Shown here one piece after another: positions 25,554-34,988 of a stretch of DNA of 64,000 bases. A model generated the notes under the pieces. It saw only the letters and a program-made list of their open reading frames with translations, did no database searches and was not told the origin of the DNA. How positions within the stretch are numbered: the first letter of the stretch is position 1; each line of letters starts with the position of its first letter. The position numbers and the translations under genes are program-made. The DNA comes from CBIHON01 sp966211965 (GTDB taxonomy: Bacteria; Pseudomonadota; Gammaproteobacteria; Burkholderiales; Burkholderiaceae_D), in NCBI GenBank assembly GCA_966211965.1, contig CBIHON010000023.1:1-64000 (forward strand), in the 5' to 3' direction.

Positions 25554-27008
25554 ATGAACCCACTACCAGAACCATCCATTCTTCAAGTTCCGCAACTTAC
25601 GCTGATCCCCGTCGTCCTGTGCGGCGGGTCCGGAACCCGGCTTTGGCCGCTCTCACGCGAGTGCTATCCCAAGCAGTTCCTGCGCTTGAACGGCGAGGCC
25701 AGCCTGCTGCAGCAAACCATGCAGCGCCTGACCGAACTGAGCGGCACCGGCGCGCCGATGCTGATCTGCAACGAAAGCTCGCGCTTTGTCGCCGCCGAAC
25801 AGTTGCGCGAGATCGGGATCGACAACGCCCAGATACTGCTTGAGCCGATGCGCCGCAACACCGCGCCCGCCATTGCGGTGGCGGCGTTCCAAGCGTTGTC
25901 GCAGGAAGAAGATGCGCTGCTGCTGGTGCTGCCGTCGGACCACGTGATCAAGGACCATGCAGCTTTCCGCCGCGCGATCTACAACGCGCGGCAAGGCGCC
26001 GAGCGCGGCGACCTGGTGACTTTCGGCATCAACCCGGTCAGCGCCGAAACCGGCTACGGCTATATCCATAGCGCCACCTGCATCGACGGCCAAACGCAGC
26101 CGGTATTGGCCTTTGTCGAGAAGCCGGACCGAAAAACCGCGGAGCAGTATCTTGCCAGCGGCGACTATTACTGGAATAGCGGCATGTTCCTGTTTCGCGC
26201 CAGCCGCTACCTGGAAGAACTATCGCGCTTCCAGCCGGAGATGCTTGCAGCCTGTCGCGAAGCCGTCGAAAAAGCGCATACGGATCTTGACTTCGTCCGC
26301 CTCGACAGCCGTGCCTATGCCGCCAGCCCGGACAACTCGATCGACTATGCGATCATGGAACATACCGAACGCGCTTCGATGGTGCCGATGGATGCGGGGT
26401 GGAGCGACATCGGCTCATGGGCATCGGTATGGGAAGCCGCCGACAAGGATGAACAGAGCAATGCGGTGCAAGGCGACGTCGTCTTGCAGGACTGCAGCAA
26501 TTGCCTGGTACATGGCACCGCGCGCCTGATCACTGCGGTCGGAATGCGCGATACCGTCATCGTCGAAACTGCCGATGCCTTGCTCATCATCGGCACCGAC
26601 TATGCGCAGGAGGCCAAGCATCTGGTAAGCAAGCTGGTCGATACCAAACGTACCGAAGTAGTGGAGCACCGCCAGGTATTCCGGCCCTGGGGATCGTACG
26701 ACTCGATCGGCACCGGCAAGCGCTTCCAGGTCAAACGCATCACCGTCAAACCAGGCGGCAAGCTCTCGCTTCAAATGCACTATCATCGCGCCGAACACTG
26801 GGTGGTGGTTTCCGGCACGGCGAAAATCGTCAACGGAGAGCAGGAATTTCTCCTCACCGAAAATCAGTCGACCTATATACCTCTGGGCGTCGTGCATTCA
26901 CTGGAGAATCCCGGCCGCATTCCGCTGGAATTGATAGAAATTCAGTCCGGCATTTACCTGGGCGAAGATGACATTGTCCGGTTGAAAGACAGCTACGGCA
27001 GGGTGTGA
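25554..27008 (+). CDS. manC: Mannose-1-phosphate guanylyltransferase/mannose-6-phosphate isomerase
   Basis: A 484-residue bifunctional type II enzyme making GDP-mannose from mannose-1-phosphate and GTP, and able to supply mannose-6-phosphate from fructose-6-phosphate. The nucleotidyltransferase signature is VVLCGGSGTRLWPLSRECYP at residues 20-39. FVEKPDRKTAEQYLASGDYY marks the sugar-binding loop. The C-terminal cupin with PGGKLSLQMHYHRAEHWVVV (about residues 398-417) is the isomerase part with its metal His residues. Full length. It supplies the substrate of the gmd and fcl enzymes encoded just downstream. No phosphomannomutase gene is in the window. Confidence 0.95.
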   Translation: MNPLPEPSILQVPQLTLIPVVLCGGSGTRLWPLSRECYPKQFLRLNGEASLLQQTMQRLTELSGTGAPMLICNESSRFVAAEQLREIGIDNAQILLEPMRRNTAPAIAVAAFQALSQEEDALLLVLPSDHVIKDHAAFRRAIYNARQGAERGDLVTFGINPVSAETGYGYIHSATCIDGQTQPVLAFVEKPDRKTAEQYLASGDYYWNSGMFLFRASRYLEELSRFQPEMLAACREAVEKAHTDLDFVRLDSRAYAASPDNSIDYAIMEHTERASMVPMDAGWSDIGSWASVWEAADKDEQSNAVQGDVVLQDCSNCLVHGTARLITAVGMRDTVIVETADALLIIGTDYAQEAKHLVSKLVDTKRTEVVEHRQVFRPWGSYDSIGTGKRFQVKRITVKPGGKLSLQMHYHRAEHWVVVSGTAKIVNGEQEFLLTENQSTYIPLGVVHSLENPGRIPLELIEIQSGIYLGEDDIVRLKDSYGRV

Positions 27009-27145
27009 CACGTCCTGTGCAATTTTCTCTTATGGAACTCAAGCAGGATCCGGTGCTTTTCTCTGAGTTTTCTATGGGCATCTATCCCCTCATGTCATGC
27101 AAATGGAAAATGCCGAGATTTATTTGCACTTAACTCAAGCAATGC

Positions 27146-27157
27146 TGACAAATGTCA
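27146..27157. promoter_or_regulatory. Palindrome upstream of gmd
   Basis: TGACAAATGTCA is a perfect TGACA-N2-TGTCA inverted repeat, extendable to CTGAC-N4-GTCAA, which resembles a Crp/Fnr-superfamily (Dnr-like) site. It lies 71 bases before the gmd start in the 219-base gap after manC, so gmd may have its own promoter. Confidence 0.35.
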
Positions 27158-27227
27158 ACCCATTAAATAAATGTAAAACGACAATGTAGTCAACTGGCAT
27201 AGGCCAGGCAATGGAAAGGAAATGGTA

Positions 27228-28412
27228 ATGACACAGGAACCGCACGTACCGGCAAATCTGCGCATCCAGAGACAGGAGCGCGCTCAAAAGGTCGCGCTGA
27301 TTACAGGCGTGACCGGCCAGGATGGCGCCTACCTCTCGGAACTGCTGCTCGGCAAGGGTTACATCGTGCATGGGATCAAACGCCGCAGCTCTTCCTTCAA
27401 CACCAATCGCATCGACCACCTGTACCAGGACCCGCACGAAAAAACCGCTAATTTCATCTTGCATCACGGTGACATGACGGACAGTTCGTCGCTGATCCGC
27501 ATCATCGCGAAGGTACAGCCGGACGAAATTTACAACCTGGCGGCGCAGAGCCATGTGGCAGTTTCGTTCGAGGAACCGGAATATACCGCCAATTCCGACG
27601 CGCTCGGACCGCTGCGTGTGCTGGAAGCGATCCGTCTGCTCGGCCTGGAAAAGAAGACGCGCTTCTACCAGGCTTCCACCTCCGAGCTGTACGGCAAGGT
27701 ACAGGAAATACCGCAGCGGGAAACCACACCTTTCTGGCCGCGCAGCCCCTACGCGGTAGCCAAGCTGTACGCCTACTGGATCACGGTCAATTATCGCGAA
27801 GCCTATGGCATGTATGCCTGCAACGGCATCCTGTTCAATCACGAATCCCCACTGCGCGGCGAAACCTTCGTCACCCGCAAGATCACCCGCGCTTTGGCCC
27901 GGATCGTGCACGGACTGCAGGATTGCGTCTACCTCGGCAATCTGAGCGCCAAGCGCGACTGGGGCCACGCACGCGACTACGTCGAAATGCAGTGGCTGAT
28001 GCTGCAGCAGGAACAGCCTGAAGACTTCGTGATCGCCACCGGCATACAGTACAGCGTGCGCGATTTCGTCAATGCAGCGGCAGCAGAACTCGGCATCACC
28101 CTGAGATGGCAAGGAGAAGGACAAGATGAAATCGGCGTGGTGGCAGACGTCGGCACGCTCAAACTCAAAGGCAGCACATCACGATTGAAACCGGGCCAGG
28201 TGATCGTCAGAGTCGATCCCCGCTATTTCCGCCCGGCGGAGGTGGAGACATTGCTTGGCGAACCGGAAAAAGCCCATAGAAAACTAGGCTGGAAACCAAG
28301 CATCAAATTTGAAGACCTGGTCGCGGAAATGGTGCAGGCCGATCTGGCCGCGATCAATAAATACGTGTTAGTCAACCAGAACGGATACACCATTTATGCG
28401 CACAACGAATGA
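27228..28412 (+). CDS. gmd: GDP-mannose 4,6-dehydratase
   Basis: A 394-residue extended short-chain dehydrogenase converting GDP-mannose to GDP-4-keto-6-deoxymannose, the first step to GDP-fucose or GDP-rhamnose. It has the NADP-binding loop ITGVTGQDGAYLSELLLGKG, KRRSSSFNTNRIDHLY, the Ser/Thr-Tyr-Lys catalytic set (YQASTSELYGK and SPYAVAKLYAYW) and NHESPLRGETFVTRKITRAL. The ATG at 27228 is chosen because AAAGGA (27215-27220) is spaced seven bases from it; the ATG at 27222 is too close. It overlaps fcl by 17 bases, so translation is coupled. Confidence 0.95.
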   Translation: MTQEPHVPANLRIQRQERAQKVALITGVTGQDGAYLSELLLGKGYIVHGIKRRSSSFNTNRIDHLYQDPHEKTANFILHHGDMTDSSSLIRIIAKVQPDEIYNLAAQSHVAVSFEEPEYTANSDALGPLRVLEAIRLLGLEKKTRFYQASTSELYGKVQEIPQRETTPFWPRSPYAVAKLYAYWITVNYREAYGMYACNGILFNHESPLRGETFVTRKITRALARIVHGLQDCVYLGNLSAKRDWGHARDYVEMQWLMLQQEQPEDFVIATGIQYSVRDFVNAAAAELGITLRWQGEGQDEIGVVADVGTLKLKGSTSRLKPGQVIVRVDPRYFRPAEVETLLGEPEKAHRKLGWKPSIKFEDLVAEMVQADLAAINKYVLVNQNGYTIYAHNE

Positions 28413-29538
28413 ATGCTATCTCACCAGTCCATCGCGCGCCCCGAGCGAAGTGAGCCGAAGCAGAAAAAAGCGGGTATACGTGGCCGGCCATGGTGGCCTG
28501 GTCGGATCGGCCATCGTGCGCGCCTTGGTCCGGCGGGGCGAAGCCGAGATCGTCACCCGGTCCCATGCAGAACTGGACTTGTCGGAGCAGGCGCAGGTGC
28601 GCGCCTTCTTTGCAGCGGAGGCGATCGATGAAGTCTATCTGGCTGCAGCGCGAGTAGGCGGCATTTATGCCAACAATACTTTTCCGGCCGAATTCATCTA
28701 CCAGAACATGATCATCGAGGCCAACGTGATCCATCAGGCTTGGCGCAACGGCATTCGCAAACTGCTGTTTCTCGGATCGTCCTGCATTTATCCGCGCCTG
28801 GCTCCGCAGCCGATGCGCGAAGAATACCTGTTGTCGGGGCCGCTGGAGCCGACCAATGAGCCTTACGCCGTCGCCAAGATTGCCGGCATCAAGCTATGCG
28901 AAAGCTACAACCGCCAATACGGCACCGACTACCGCAGCGTCATGCCGACCAACCTGTATGGACCGGGCGACAACTACCATCCGGAAAACAGCCATGTCAT
29001 TCCGGCTCTGATCCGGCGCTTTCATGAAGCGGCCGCAAGCGGCGCGGAGCAGGTCATCATCTGGGGCACCGGCGAGCCGCGGCGCGAATTTCTCTACGTC
29101 GACGACATGGCCGACGCCTGCGTCCATGTAATGGAACTGGCCGAGAAAACCTATCGCGGCAACACCAAGCCGATGCTCTCCCATATCAATATCGGCACCG
29201 GCGAAGACGTCACGATACGCGAACTTGCGGTCCTGATCGGCAAGGTGGCGGGTTACAACGGGCAGATCGTCTTCGACCCCACCAAACCGGACGGCGCGCC
29301 GCGGAAATTGCTCGACGTCGATTGTCTTCGGCGGCTGGGATGGAAGCCGGGCGTGAGCCTGGAGGAAGGCCTGGTAGAGGCGTATCACAGCTTCCGCCGC
29401 GGCCAGGAGCAGAACACCACCCGGACCCTGGGACGGGCGCTGGACCCGGAATCACGCCGGCGGCGCCGGGACTTTTTATTGCAAAAGGCGGATGAGGAAA
29501 CCGTGTCTCTACCTCTTGCTACGCAAGGAAGCGAATAA
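28396..29538 (+). CDS. fcl: GDP-L-fucose synthase
   Basis: A 380-residue epimerase/reductase that turns GDP-4-keto-6-deoxymannose into GDP-L-fucose. The Rossmann loop KRVYVAGHGGLVGSAIVRAL starts near residue 25. The catalytic Ser is in FLGSSCIYPRLAPQPMREEY and the Tyr-Lys pair in EPYAVAKIAGIKLCESYN. MPTNLYGPGDNYHPENSHVI and EFLYVDDMADACVHVMELAE are also typical. Compared with the usual 310-320 residues there are about 23 extra residues at the N-terminus and about 45 at the C-terminus, the latter rich in Arg (DPESRRRRRDF). GDP-fucose is therefore a predicted building block of the exopolysaccharide. Confidence 0.94.
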   Translation: MRTTNECYLTSPSRAPSEVSRSRKKRVYVAGHGGLVGSAIVRALVRRGEAEIVTRSHAELDLSEQAQVRAFFAAEAIDEVYLAAARVGGIYANNTFPAEFIYQNMIIEANVIHQAWRNGIRKLLFLGSSCIYPRLAPQPMREEYLLSGPLEPTNEPYAVAKIAGIKLCESYNRQYGTDYRSVMPTNLYGPGDNYHPENSHVIPALIRRFHEAAASGAEQVIIWGTGEPRREFLYVDDMADACVHVMELAEKTYRGNTKPMLSHINIGTGEDVTIRELAVLIGKVAGYNGQIVFDPTKPDGAPRKLLDVDCLRRLGWKPGVSLEEGLVEAYHSFRRGQEQNTTRTLGRALDPESRRRRRDFLLQKADEETVSLPLATQGSE

Positions 29539-29589
29539 GCAACGATGCCGGCCATGCCGGAACGAGTCCGATGAAAAAGCACGCAATCC

Positions 29590-30894
29590 ATGGCCGAGAC
29601 CTCCATAAAAGCAAATTCCCTGCGCAGCGCCTATAGCCGGATCGACTTGTCGTCGGTAAAAGTGCCACTGATGTTAAGCCTGCTCAATCAGGTATTGAGC
29701 AGCGGCGGAAACTTTCTGGTCGGGGTTTACCTGGCGCGCGCGTTGGCGCTGGAAGACTTCGGTTTGTATGGCATCGGGTACGGGATATGCATGTTGTATG
29801 TCGGCGTCGGCAACGCGCTCATCCTGACGCAAATGGTGGTCAACATGCCCAGTCGCGCGGCTGCCGAAAGAGAAACCTACGCGACCAGGATGCTATGCGC
29901 GACATTGCTGTTCGGCGTCCTGCTGCTGGCGCTGGCCGCATTAGGCGGCGCGGCGGCGTTCATGCTGCGGCCGGACTATTCGCGCTTCATGATTCCGCTG
30001 TGCGCGATCACGCTTGCATCGGCGGCGTTCCTGTGCAGCGAATTTTTCATATCCTATGCCTACCTCAAGCATCGAGAGAGCCTGGCGCTCGGCGTCAACG
30101 CGGTGACGATGACAATCCTGTTCGGCGGCCTGGCGGCCGGAAACATGGCCGGCATCCAGCTCACTGCGGCCAAGGTACTGCTGCTGTATGCACTGAGCGC
30201 TGCGGCTGGCGCCGCCCTCGCCTACTTCCGTTCGCCCTTGTCCTTGCTGCGCGATGCCCGCAATCTGTTGCCTGACTTTCTTGAATCCTGGCGCTATGGC
30301 CGCTGGGCTTTGGGCGGCGTCATCGTGACCTGGCTGCAGACTCAGACCTACACCTATGTCCTGGCGTTCTTTCTCGGCCCTGCCGGCGTCGGGCAAGCAA
30401 ATGCCGCAAAAATCTTTATTTCGCCGTTCTCCTTTCTCCTGCCGGCGGTCAATAAAGTGGCGATTCCGCGCCTGGCCGAACTGCGGCAGAACAATCCTAA
30501 AAAAATGCTGCGGGTTTCAATGCTGATGACAGCCGGACTGTCGCTGCTGACCTTGCTGTATTCAGCCCTGCTGCTGGGCAGTCTTGACTTCGTTTTTCAC
30601 AAGATACTTGGGCGGCACGATCCCCTGATCGAATCCTTGATCTGGGTCTGGTGCCTGGTGCTGGTGTTTCAGATGATTCGCAGCGGCGGCGGCGTGCTGC
30701 TGCAGGTGCAGCGAAAATTTCGCGTGCTGACCCTGATCAATATTCCCAGCGCAATCGTTACGATTCTCGCAGCCATGCTGCTGGTCCGATGGCTGGGTGC
30801 GTCGGGTGCCATCTGGGGCATGGCCGCAGGCGAAGTGGTGCTTTTATTCTTGATATGGAAGACGATTCGACATGACAACAGCAACGGAAATTGA
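29590..30894 (+). CDS. Wzx-like polysaccharide flippase
   Basis: A 434-residue membrane protein with about twelve hydrophobic segments, of the polysaccharide biosynthesis/MATE-like flippase group. The N-terminus NQVLSSGGNFLVGVYLARAL followed by ALEDFGLYGIGYGI is characteristic, as is the middle GPAGVGQANAAKIFISPFSF. It would flip the lipid-linked repeat unit to the periplasmic face for the Wzy-like polymerase encoded two genes on. The start is uncertain, as no strong ribosome binding site precedes the ATG at 29590. Its 3' end overlaps the next gene by 23 bases, indicating coupled translation. Confidence 0.88.
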   Translation: MAETSIKANSLRSAYSRIDLSSVKVPLMLSLLNQVLSSGGNFLVGVYLARALALEDFGLYGIGYGICMLYVGVGNALILTQMVVNMPSRAAAERETYATRMLCATLLFGVLLLALAALGGAAAFMLRPDYSRFMIPLCAITLASAAFLCSEFFISYAYLKHRESLALGVNAVTMTILFGGLAAGNMAGIQLTAAKVLLLYALSAAAGAALAYFRSPLSLLRDARNLLPDFLESWRYGRWALGGVIVTWLQTQTYTYVLAFFLGPAGVGQANAAKIFISPFSFLLPAVNKVAIPRLAELRQNNPKKMLRVSMLMTAGLSLLTLLYSALLLGSLDFVFHKILGRHDPLIESLIWVWCLVLVFQMIRSGGGVLLQVQRKFRVLTLINIPSAIVTILAAMLLVRWLGASGAIWGMAAGEVVLLFLIWKTIRHDNSNGN

Positions 30895-31789
30895 CGTCTG
30901 CATCGCGACCTTCAAGCGGCCGGCGATGCTTGCCGGGCTGCTCGCTTCTCTACTGGCGCAAGACCTTGAAGGCATCGCGATGCGCATCATCGTGATCGAC
31001 AACGATCGAGAGCAAAGCGCGCGCCCCACGGTCAAACGTTTTTGCACGGGAAGCAGCGTCGAGATCGTCTACGACGTCGAACCGCAGCAGAACATTGCGC
31101 TGGCCCGCAACCGCGCACTGCAATACGTGCGTTCGCAATATTTCGCTTTCGTCGACGACGACGAAGCTGTCTGCAGAACCTGGCTGCGCGCCTTGCTGCA
31201 CAGCCTGACTGTGCACAAGGCGGACATCGCCTTCGGCCCGGTCATCTGTACCCTGCCCGCCGAGGCCCCCCGCTGGGCCGCGCACTGTTTCGACCGTCCA
31301 CGCCGCCTTACCGGCGAAGCGGTGCAATTTGGCGCCACCAACAACGTCATGGCAAGGCGCAGCATCCTCGACAACGGCCGCTTCCGGTTCGATCCGGCAT
31401 TCGGCCTGACCGGCGGCGAGGACACCGACTTTTTCTATCGCCAGCATCTTGCCGGCCGCAGATTGATCTGGTGCGACGAAGCGGTTGCCACCGAGCCGGT
31501 GCCCGAGGCGCGCATGACGCTGACATGGATACGCCGGCGCGGCTTTCGCGGCGGCCAGACTTACCAGCGGATTTTTGTCGCGCGCTATTCGATCGGAAAA
31601 AAAGCGGCGTGGTTCGCACTCAAGATCGCGCAGCTGCTGGGCGGGGTCGTCGCGGCGCCGGTTGTCCGCTGCATATCCTACCCATCCTATATCGCGTTGA
31701 CGGTCAGGATCGCAGCCGCAACAGGCCAACTCTCGCGTTGCTTTTCAGGAGCCAATTTTGAAGAGTACAACAGCCGCCGCTATCAATAG
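30872..31789 (+). CDS. Family 2 glycosyltransferase
   Basis: A 305-residue GT-A enzyme. It starts TEIDVCIATFKRPAMLAGLL, the first nucleotide-binding strand. The metal-binding Asp motif is in YFAFVDDDEAVCRTWLRALL (near residue 97), and the acceptor-side acidic motif is FGLTGGEDTDFFYRQ. A hydrophobic C-terminal segment may tether it to the membrane. It is expected to add one sugar to the lipid-linked repeat unit on the cytoplasmic side. Donor and linkage cannot be told. Both ends overlap neighbouring genes in the wzx-GT-wzy run. Confidence 0.9.
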   Translation: MTTATEIDVCIATFKRPAMLAGLLASLLAQDLEGIAMRIIVIDNDREQSARPTVKRFCTGSSVEIVYDVEPQQNIALARNRALQYVRSQYFAFVDDDEAVCRTWLRALLHSLTVHKADIAFGPVICTLPAEAPRWAAHCFDRPRRLTGEAVQFGATNNVMARRSILDNGRFRFDPAFGLTGGEDTDFFYRQHLAGRRLIWCDEAVATEPVPEARMTLTWIRRRGFRGGQTYQRIFVARYSIGKKAAWFALKIAQLLGGVVAAPVVRCISYPSYIALTVRIAAATGQLSRCFSGANFEEYNSRRYQ

Positions 31790-33107
31790 CGAAACCTCGT
31801 CGCTGCGCGCATTTGTCCGCTCCGACAGATGGAAGGCATGGCCTTTCATGCTCATGCTGTTCAGTTCCAACCTGGCCTTGAACTACAAGCTGTTGCCGGC
31901 GCGCGCACTGGGGCTCGACGAACTCGAAGACCTGACCATGGAAGCCATCAGCGGCGGCAACACCGCCATTCTTTTCACGCTGTTTACCGCGGGCCTGTAT
32001 AGCGCGGGGGCCTGGCTCACGTTGAAACGGCCCAAAGCGGTCGTAGTCCTGCTGGGAAAACAATGGCCATTGCTGTTGTTCTTTATATTGATTCTGGCCA
32101 GCACGCTGTGGTCGACTTTTCCGGATAAGGTACTGAACAACGTGGTTCACTATGCCGGGACGACCATGGTCGCCCTTGCTGCGGCACTGCGCTATCGCCA
32201 CGATCCCTGGCTGTTTCCCAAGCATGTGGGTTATGTGCTGGGCGCGAACATGGCAATCCAGTTGGCCGCCATCGTCATCATGCCGGAATACACGATCGAC
32301 TGGGAAAACCGCTGGCACGGCCTGGCGCCGCACCCCAATCCATTCGGAGCAATGGCTTTCACGACCTTGTGGGCCAATGCCACGGCCCTGATCTACCGGA
32401 AGAACGAGAAGCGCACGCTTCATTTCATCTTTGCGGCCATGGCGGTGCTCGCGATGGTCGGCGCCGACAGCGTCACCTCGATGATAACGTCCATCGTTGC
32501 GATATTCCTGCTCGTCATGATAAAAAAACTCAATGCGCAGGGTGTGGGCCTTAAATTTTATTCCAGCGTGCTGGTGATCATCTTTTTCATGGCAATGGTG
32601 ATCTCCATGGTCGGCGTAGCCTTCGACCTCAGCGGTCTCTTCGCCTTGTTCGGCCGCGATACCAATTTGACGGGCAGGACCTCGATCTGGGAAGTCGCTC
32701 TCAAGGCGATTACCGAACGGCCATGGCTGGGTTGGAGCTTCAACGATCACGCTGACCAGGTCAGGCAAGGTCTGGGCTTCCTCAGCTTTCACAACGGCTA
32801 CCTGGATCTTGCGGTGAGTGGCGGATTGGCCGGCATTGTCGTGCTGTTGCTGATGCTGGCGACGTGGGTACGGGATTTTGCGAAGTCGTCCCGCATCGGC
32901 AACATTATTGCGCCATACTCGGCACCCTTCGTCATCGGCTACCTGATCCACAACATCACTGAAGCCTCGCTGGTGTCGCCGCGCGGTCAAATGTGGCAGA
33001 TTTTCATGGTATTGGCATTCTTGGGCGCCTGCAAAAGGTGGGCCGGCACACGTCCCACCCGCGCGCCGAACACGATTTTTTCATTGCCGACCCAAGTGTT
33101 GGGATAG
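31758..33107 (+). CDS. O-antigen ligase/Wzy-like polymerase
   Basis: A 449-residue polytopic membrane protein with ten or more hydrophobic segments and the Wzy_C/O-antigen-ligase loop: HGLAPHPNPFGAMAFTTLWA and LTGRTSIWEVALKAITERPW followed by LGWSF. In this locus the most likely role is polymerising the exopolysaccharide repeat unit in the periplasm. The start codon is a TTG at 31758, supported by AGGAG (31747-31751) six bases upstream. It overlaps the GT2 gene by 32 bases. WaaL-type ligase activity cannot be excluded from sequence. Confidence 0.87.
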   Translation: MKSTTAAAINSETSSLRAFVRSDRWKAWPFMLMLFSSNLALNYKLLPARALGLDELEDLTMEAISGGNTAILFTLFTAGLYSAGAWLTLKRPKAVVVLLGKQWPLLLFFILILASTLWSTFPDKVLNNVVHYAGTTMVALAAALRYRHDPWLFPKHVGYVLGANMAIQLAAIVIMPEYTIDWENRWHGLAPHPNPFGAMAFTTLWANATALIYRKNEKRTLHFIFAAMAVLAMVGADSVTSMITSIVAIFLLVMIKKLNAQGVGLKFYSSVLVIIFFMAMVISMVGVAFDLSGLFALFGRDTNLTGRTSIWEVALKAITERPWLGWSFNDHADQVRQGLGFLSFHNGYLDLAVSGGLAGIVVLLLMLATWVRDFAKSSRIGNIIAPYSAPFVIGYLIHNITEASLVSPRGQMWQIFMVLAFLGACKRWAGTRPTRAPNTIFSLPTQVLG

Positions 33108-33134
33108 GCATTTCTTTCAGAATGGGAGGCCGAC

Positions 33135-34889
33135 ATGCCAGAAACCCTGCGGTGGACCGTCTTCGGCCAAGGCTATAAGGCGGGTAGAGCCTTGCGCCGC
33201 CTCCTGTCAGGCATCGCGGCTGGCTTCTGCCTGTCGCTGTTGACTGCGTGCGGCGGCGGAACCGCGGTCAGCATCGGCGGCACAACGAACGGCGGCGACG
33301 GCATCACGCTGTTGGCGCCTGCCACCGGCAGCGTCGGCAACGCCCTGATCCTGAGCGCTACGGCCGGCAACACCAGCCTGATCAAGATCGAGTTCTTCGA
33401 TGGGACGAGCAAGATCGGCGAGGATAGCGACAGTCCCTATGAAGTGACCTGGGTGCCGCTCGGCGCCGGCGTCCATAAGCTGCTTGCCCGCGCGACCGAC
33501 ACCGCCGGCACTCCCCGATCCAGCCCGGAAGTATTGATCAACATCAGCGCCGGCAGCGTCGATACGCAGGCGCCGACCGCAACGCTGACCGCGCCCGGCA
33601 ATCTGGCCGCCGGCCTGAATGGTATCGTGACGCTCACTGCCGATGCGCACGATAACGTCGGCGTGGCCGCGGTCGAATTCGAGGTCGACGGCATCTCTCT
33701 AGGCAGCGTTCCTGCGCCCTATCAAACCCGTCTCGATACCAGCGCCTATCCGGCCGGCCAGCATGTGGTGCGTGCGCGGGCGCAGGATGCTGCCGGCAAT
33801 CTGTCGGAATGGTCGCAAGCCTTGGTCCAGTTTGCCGGCAGCGGCGATGTGCCGCGCGGCTTTTCCAAAAACGAGAGTTGGGTCACCGGCCTGACCCGCG
33901 CCACCGCCTTTGCCCAGGCAGCAGACGGCCGCTGGTTCATTGCCGAACAGGACGGGCGCCTGCGGGTGGTCAAGAACGGCTCGCTGCTAGCCGCGCCCTT
34001 CGTCCAGCTCAGCGTCGATTCGAACGGCGAGCGCGGCTTGATCGGCGTCGCGCTGCATCCCGATTTCGCCAGCAACGGCTGGGTCTATCTCTACTACACC
34101 AGCACCCAGAACGGGCCTCACAACCGCATCAGCCGCTTCGTCGCCAACGGCGACGTCGCCAACGCCGGAGAAACCGTGCTGGTCGATCTGCCGCCGCTGT
34201 CGAGCGCGACCAACCACAATGGCGGCGCGCTGCATTTCGGGATCGACGGCAAGCTCTATGTCGGCGTCGGCGACAATGCTAACGGCATGCGGGCGCAAAA
34301 CCTGGCGGAACCGTTCGGCAAAATGCTGCGCTTCAACGATGACGGCAGCATCCCTGCCGACAATCCCTTCTATGCCAGCCAGAGCGGCATCGCGCGTGCG
34401 GTATGGGCTTACGGCCTGCGCAATCCCTTCACCTTTGCAATACAGCCTGGCAGCGGCCGCCTTTACATCAACGACGTCGGCGAAGATACCTGGGAAGAAA
34501 TCAACCTCGGCGCAGCAGGCGCCAACTACGGCTGGCCAAGCTCCGAAGGACCGGACCGGATCGCGGCGGGCATGAGCGCGCCGCTGTTCGCTTACAAGCA
34601 TCGCGCGGGCGTTCCGCCCGGCTCGGGGCCGGGCGGTTTCATTACCGGCTTTTCGATCGCCGGCGGCGCCTTCTACCCCGTCGGCGGGACTTTCCCGGCT
34701 GCGTATCGCGGCAACTATTTTTTCGCGGACTACATCAGCAGTTTCGTTGCCCGGCTGGACCTGGCGAACAACAATGCCGTCTATACTTTCGCCCGTTTGA
34801 GCGGCAACCCGGTCGATCTGCGGGCAGGCACTGACGGCGCCTTGTATGTGCTCACGCGGGATAAGCTAATGCAGATCAGCGCGCCTTGA
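33135..34889 (+). CDS. PQQ-dependent sugar dehydrogenase family lipoprotein with Ig-like repeats
   Basis: A 584-residue exported lipoprotein: a signal sequence with lipobox LLTAC (Cys about residue 35) and a Gly-rich linker, then two Ig-like/Big domains (about 55-140 and 150-235; AVEFEVDGISLGSVPAPYQT is typical), and a C-terminal six-bladed propeller of the soluble glucose/sorbosone dehydrogenase family. Visible propeller motifs are GERGLIGVALHPDFASNGWV, NHNGGALHFGIDGKLYVGVG, WAYGLRNPFTFAIQPGSGRL and NDVGEDTWEEINLGAAGANY. It likely oxidises a sugar or acts on the glycan outside the cell. GGGAGG precedes the ATG. Its role in the locus is inferred from position only. Confidence 0.87.
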   Translation: MPETLRWTVFGQGYKAGRALRRLLSGIAAGFCLSLLTACGGGTAVSIGGTTNGGDGITLLAPATGSVGNALILSATAGNTSLIKIEFFDGTSKIGEDSDSPYEVTWVPLGAGVHKLLARATDTAGTPRSSPEVLINISAGSVDTQAPTATLTAPGNLAAGLNGIVTLTADAHDNVGVAAVEFEVDGISLGSVPAPYQTRLDTSAYPAGQHVVRARAQDAAGNLSEWSQALVQFAGSGDVPRGFSKNESWVTGLTRATAFAQAADGRWFIAEQDGRLRVVKNGSLLAAPFVQLSVDSNGERGLIGVALHPDFASNGWVYLYYTSTQNGPHNRISRFVANGDVANAGETVLVDLPPLSSATNHNGGALHFGIDGKLYVGVGDNANGMRAQNLAEPFGKMLRFNDDGSIPADNPFYASQSGIARAVWAYGLRNPFTFAIQPGSGRLYINDVGEDTWEEINLGAAGANYGWPSSEGPDRIAAGMSAPLFAYKHRAGVPPGSGPGGFITGFSIAGGAFYPVGGTFPAAYRGNYFFADYISSFVARLDLANNNAVYTFARLSGNPVDLRAGTDGALYVLTRDKLMQISAP

Positions 34890-34894
34890 TGGAG

Positions 34895-34956
34895 GATGAG
34901 ATGCCGGTATGGAGCCCTCTGGACGGCATCGTAAACCGATTTACCCGCATCTCATC
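34895..34956. terminator. Possible bidirectional terminator
   Basis: Between convergent genes, GATGAGATGC (34895-34904) pairs perfectly with GCATCTCATC (34947-34956), and a second inner pairing ATGCCG/CGGCAT nests inside. There is no clear T run, so intrinsic termination is uncertain. Confidence 0.35.
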
Positions 34957-34988
34957 AATCCGAGCATCGCATCTTTGCGAGGATTAGA

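Noticed and set aside
31704..32990. 428-codon minus-strand open frame opposite the Wzy-like gene
   Set aside because: Antisense shadow of a membrane protein gene; no domain recognised, and the plus strand has overlapping, coupled genes.
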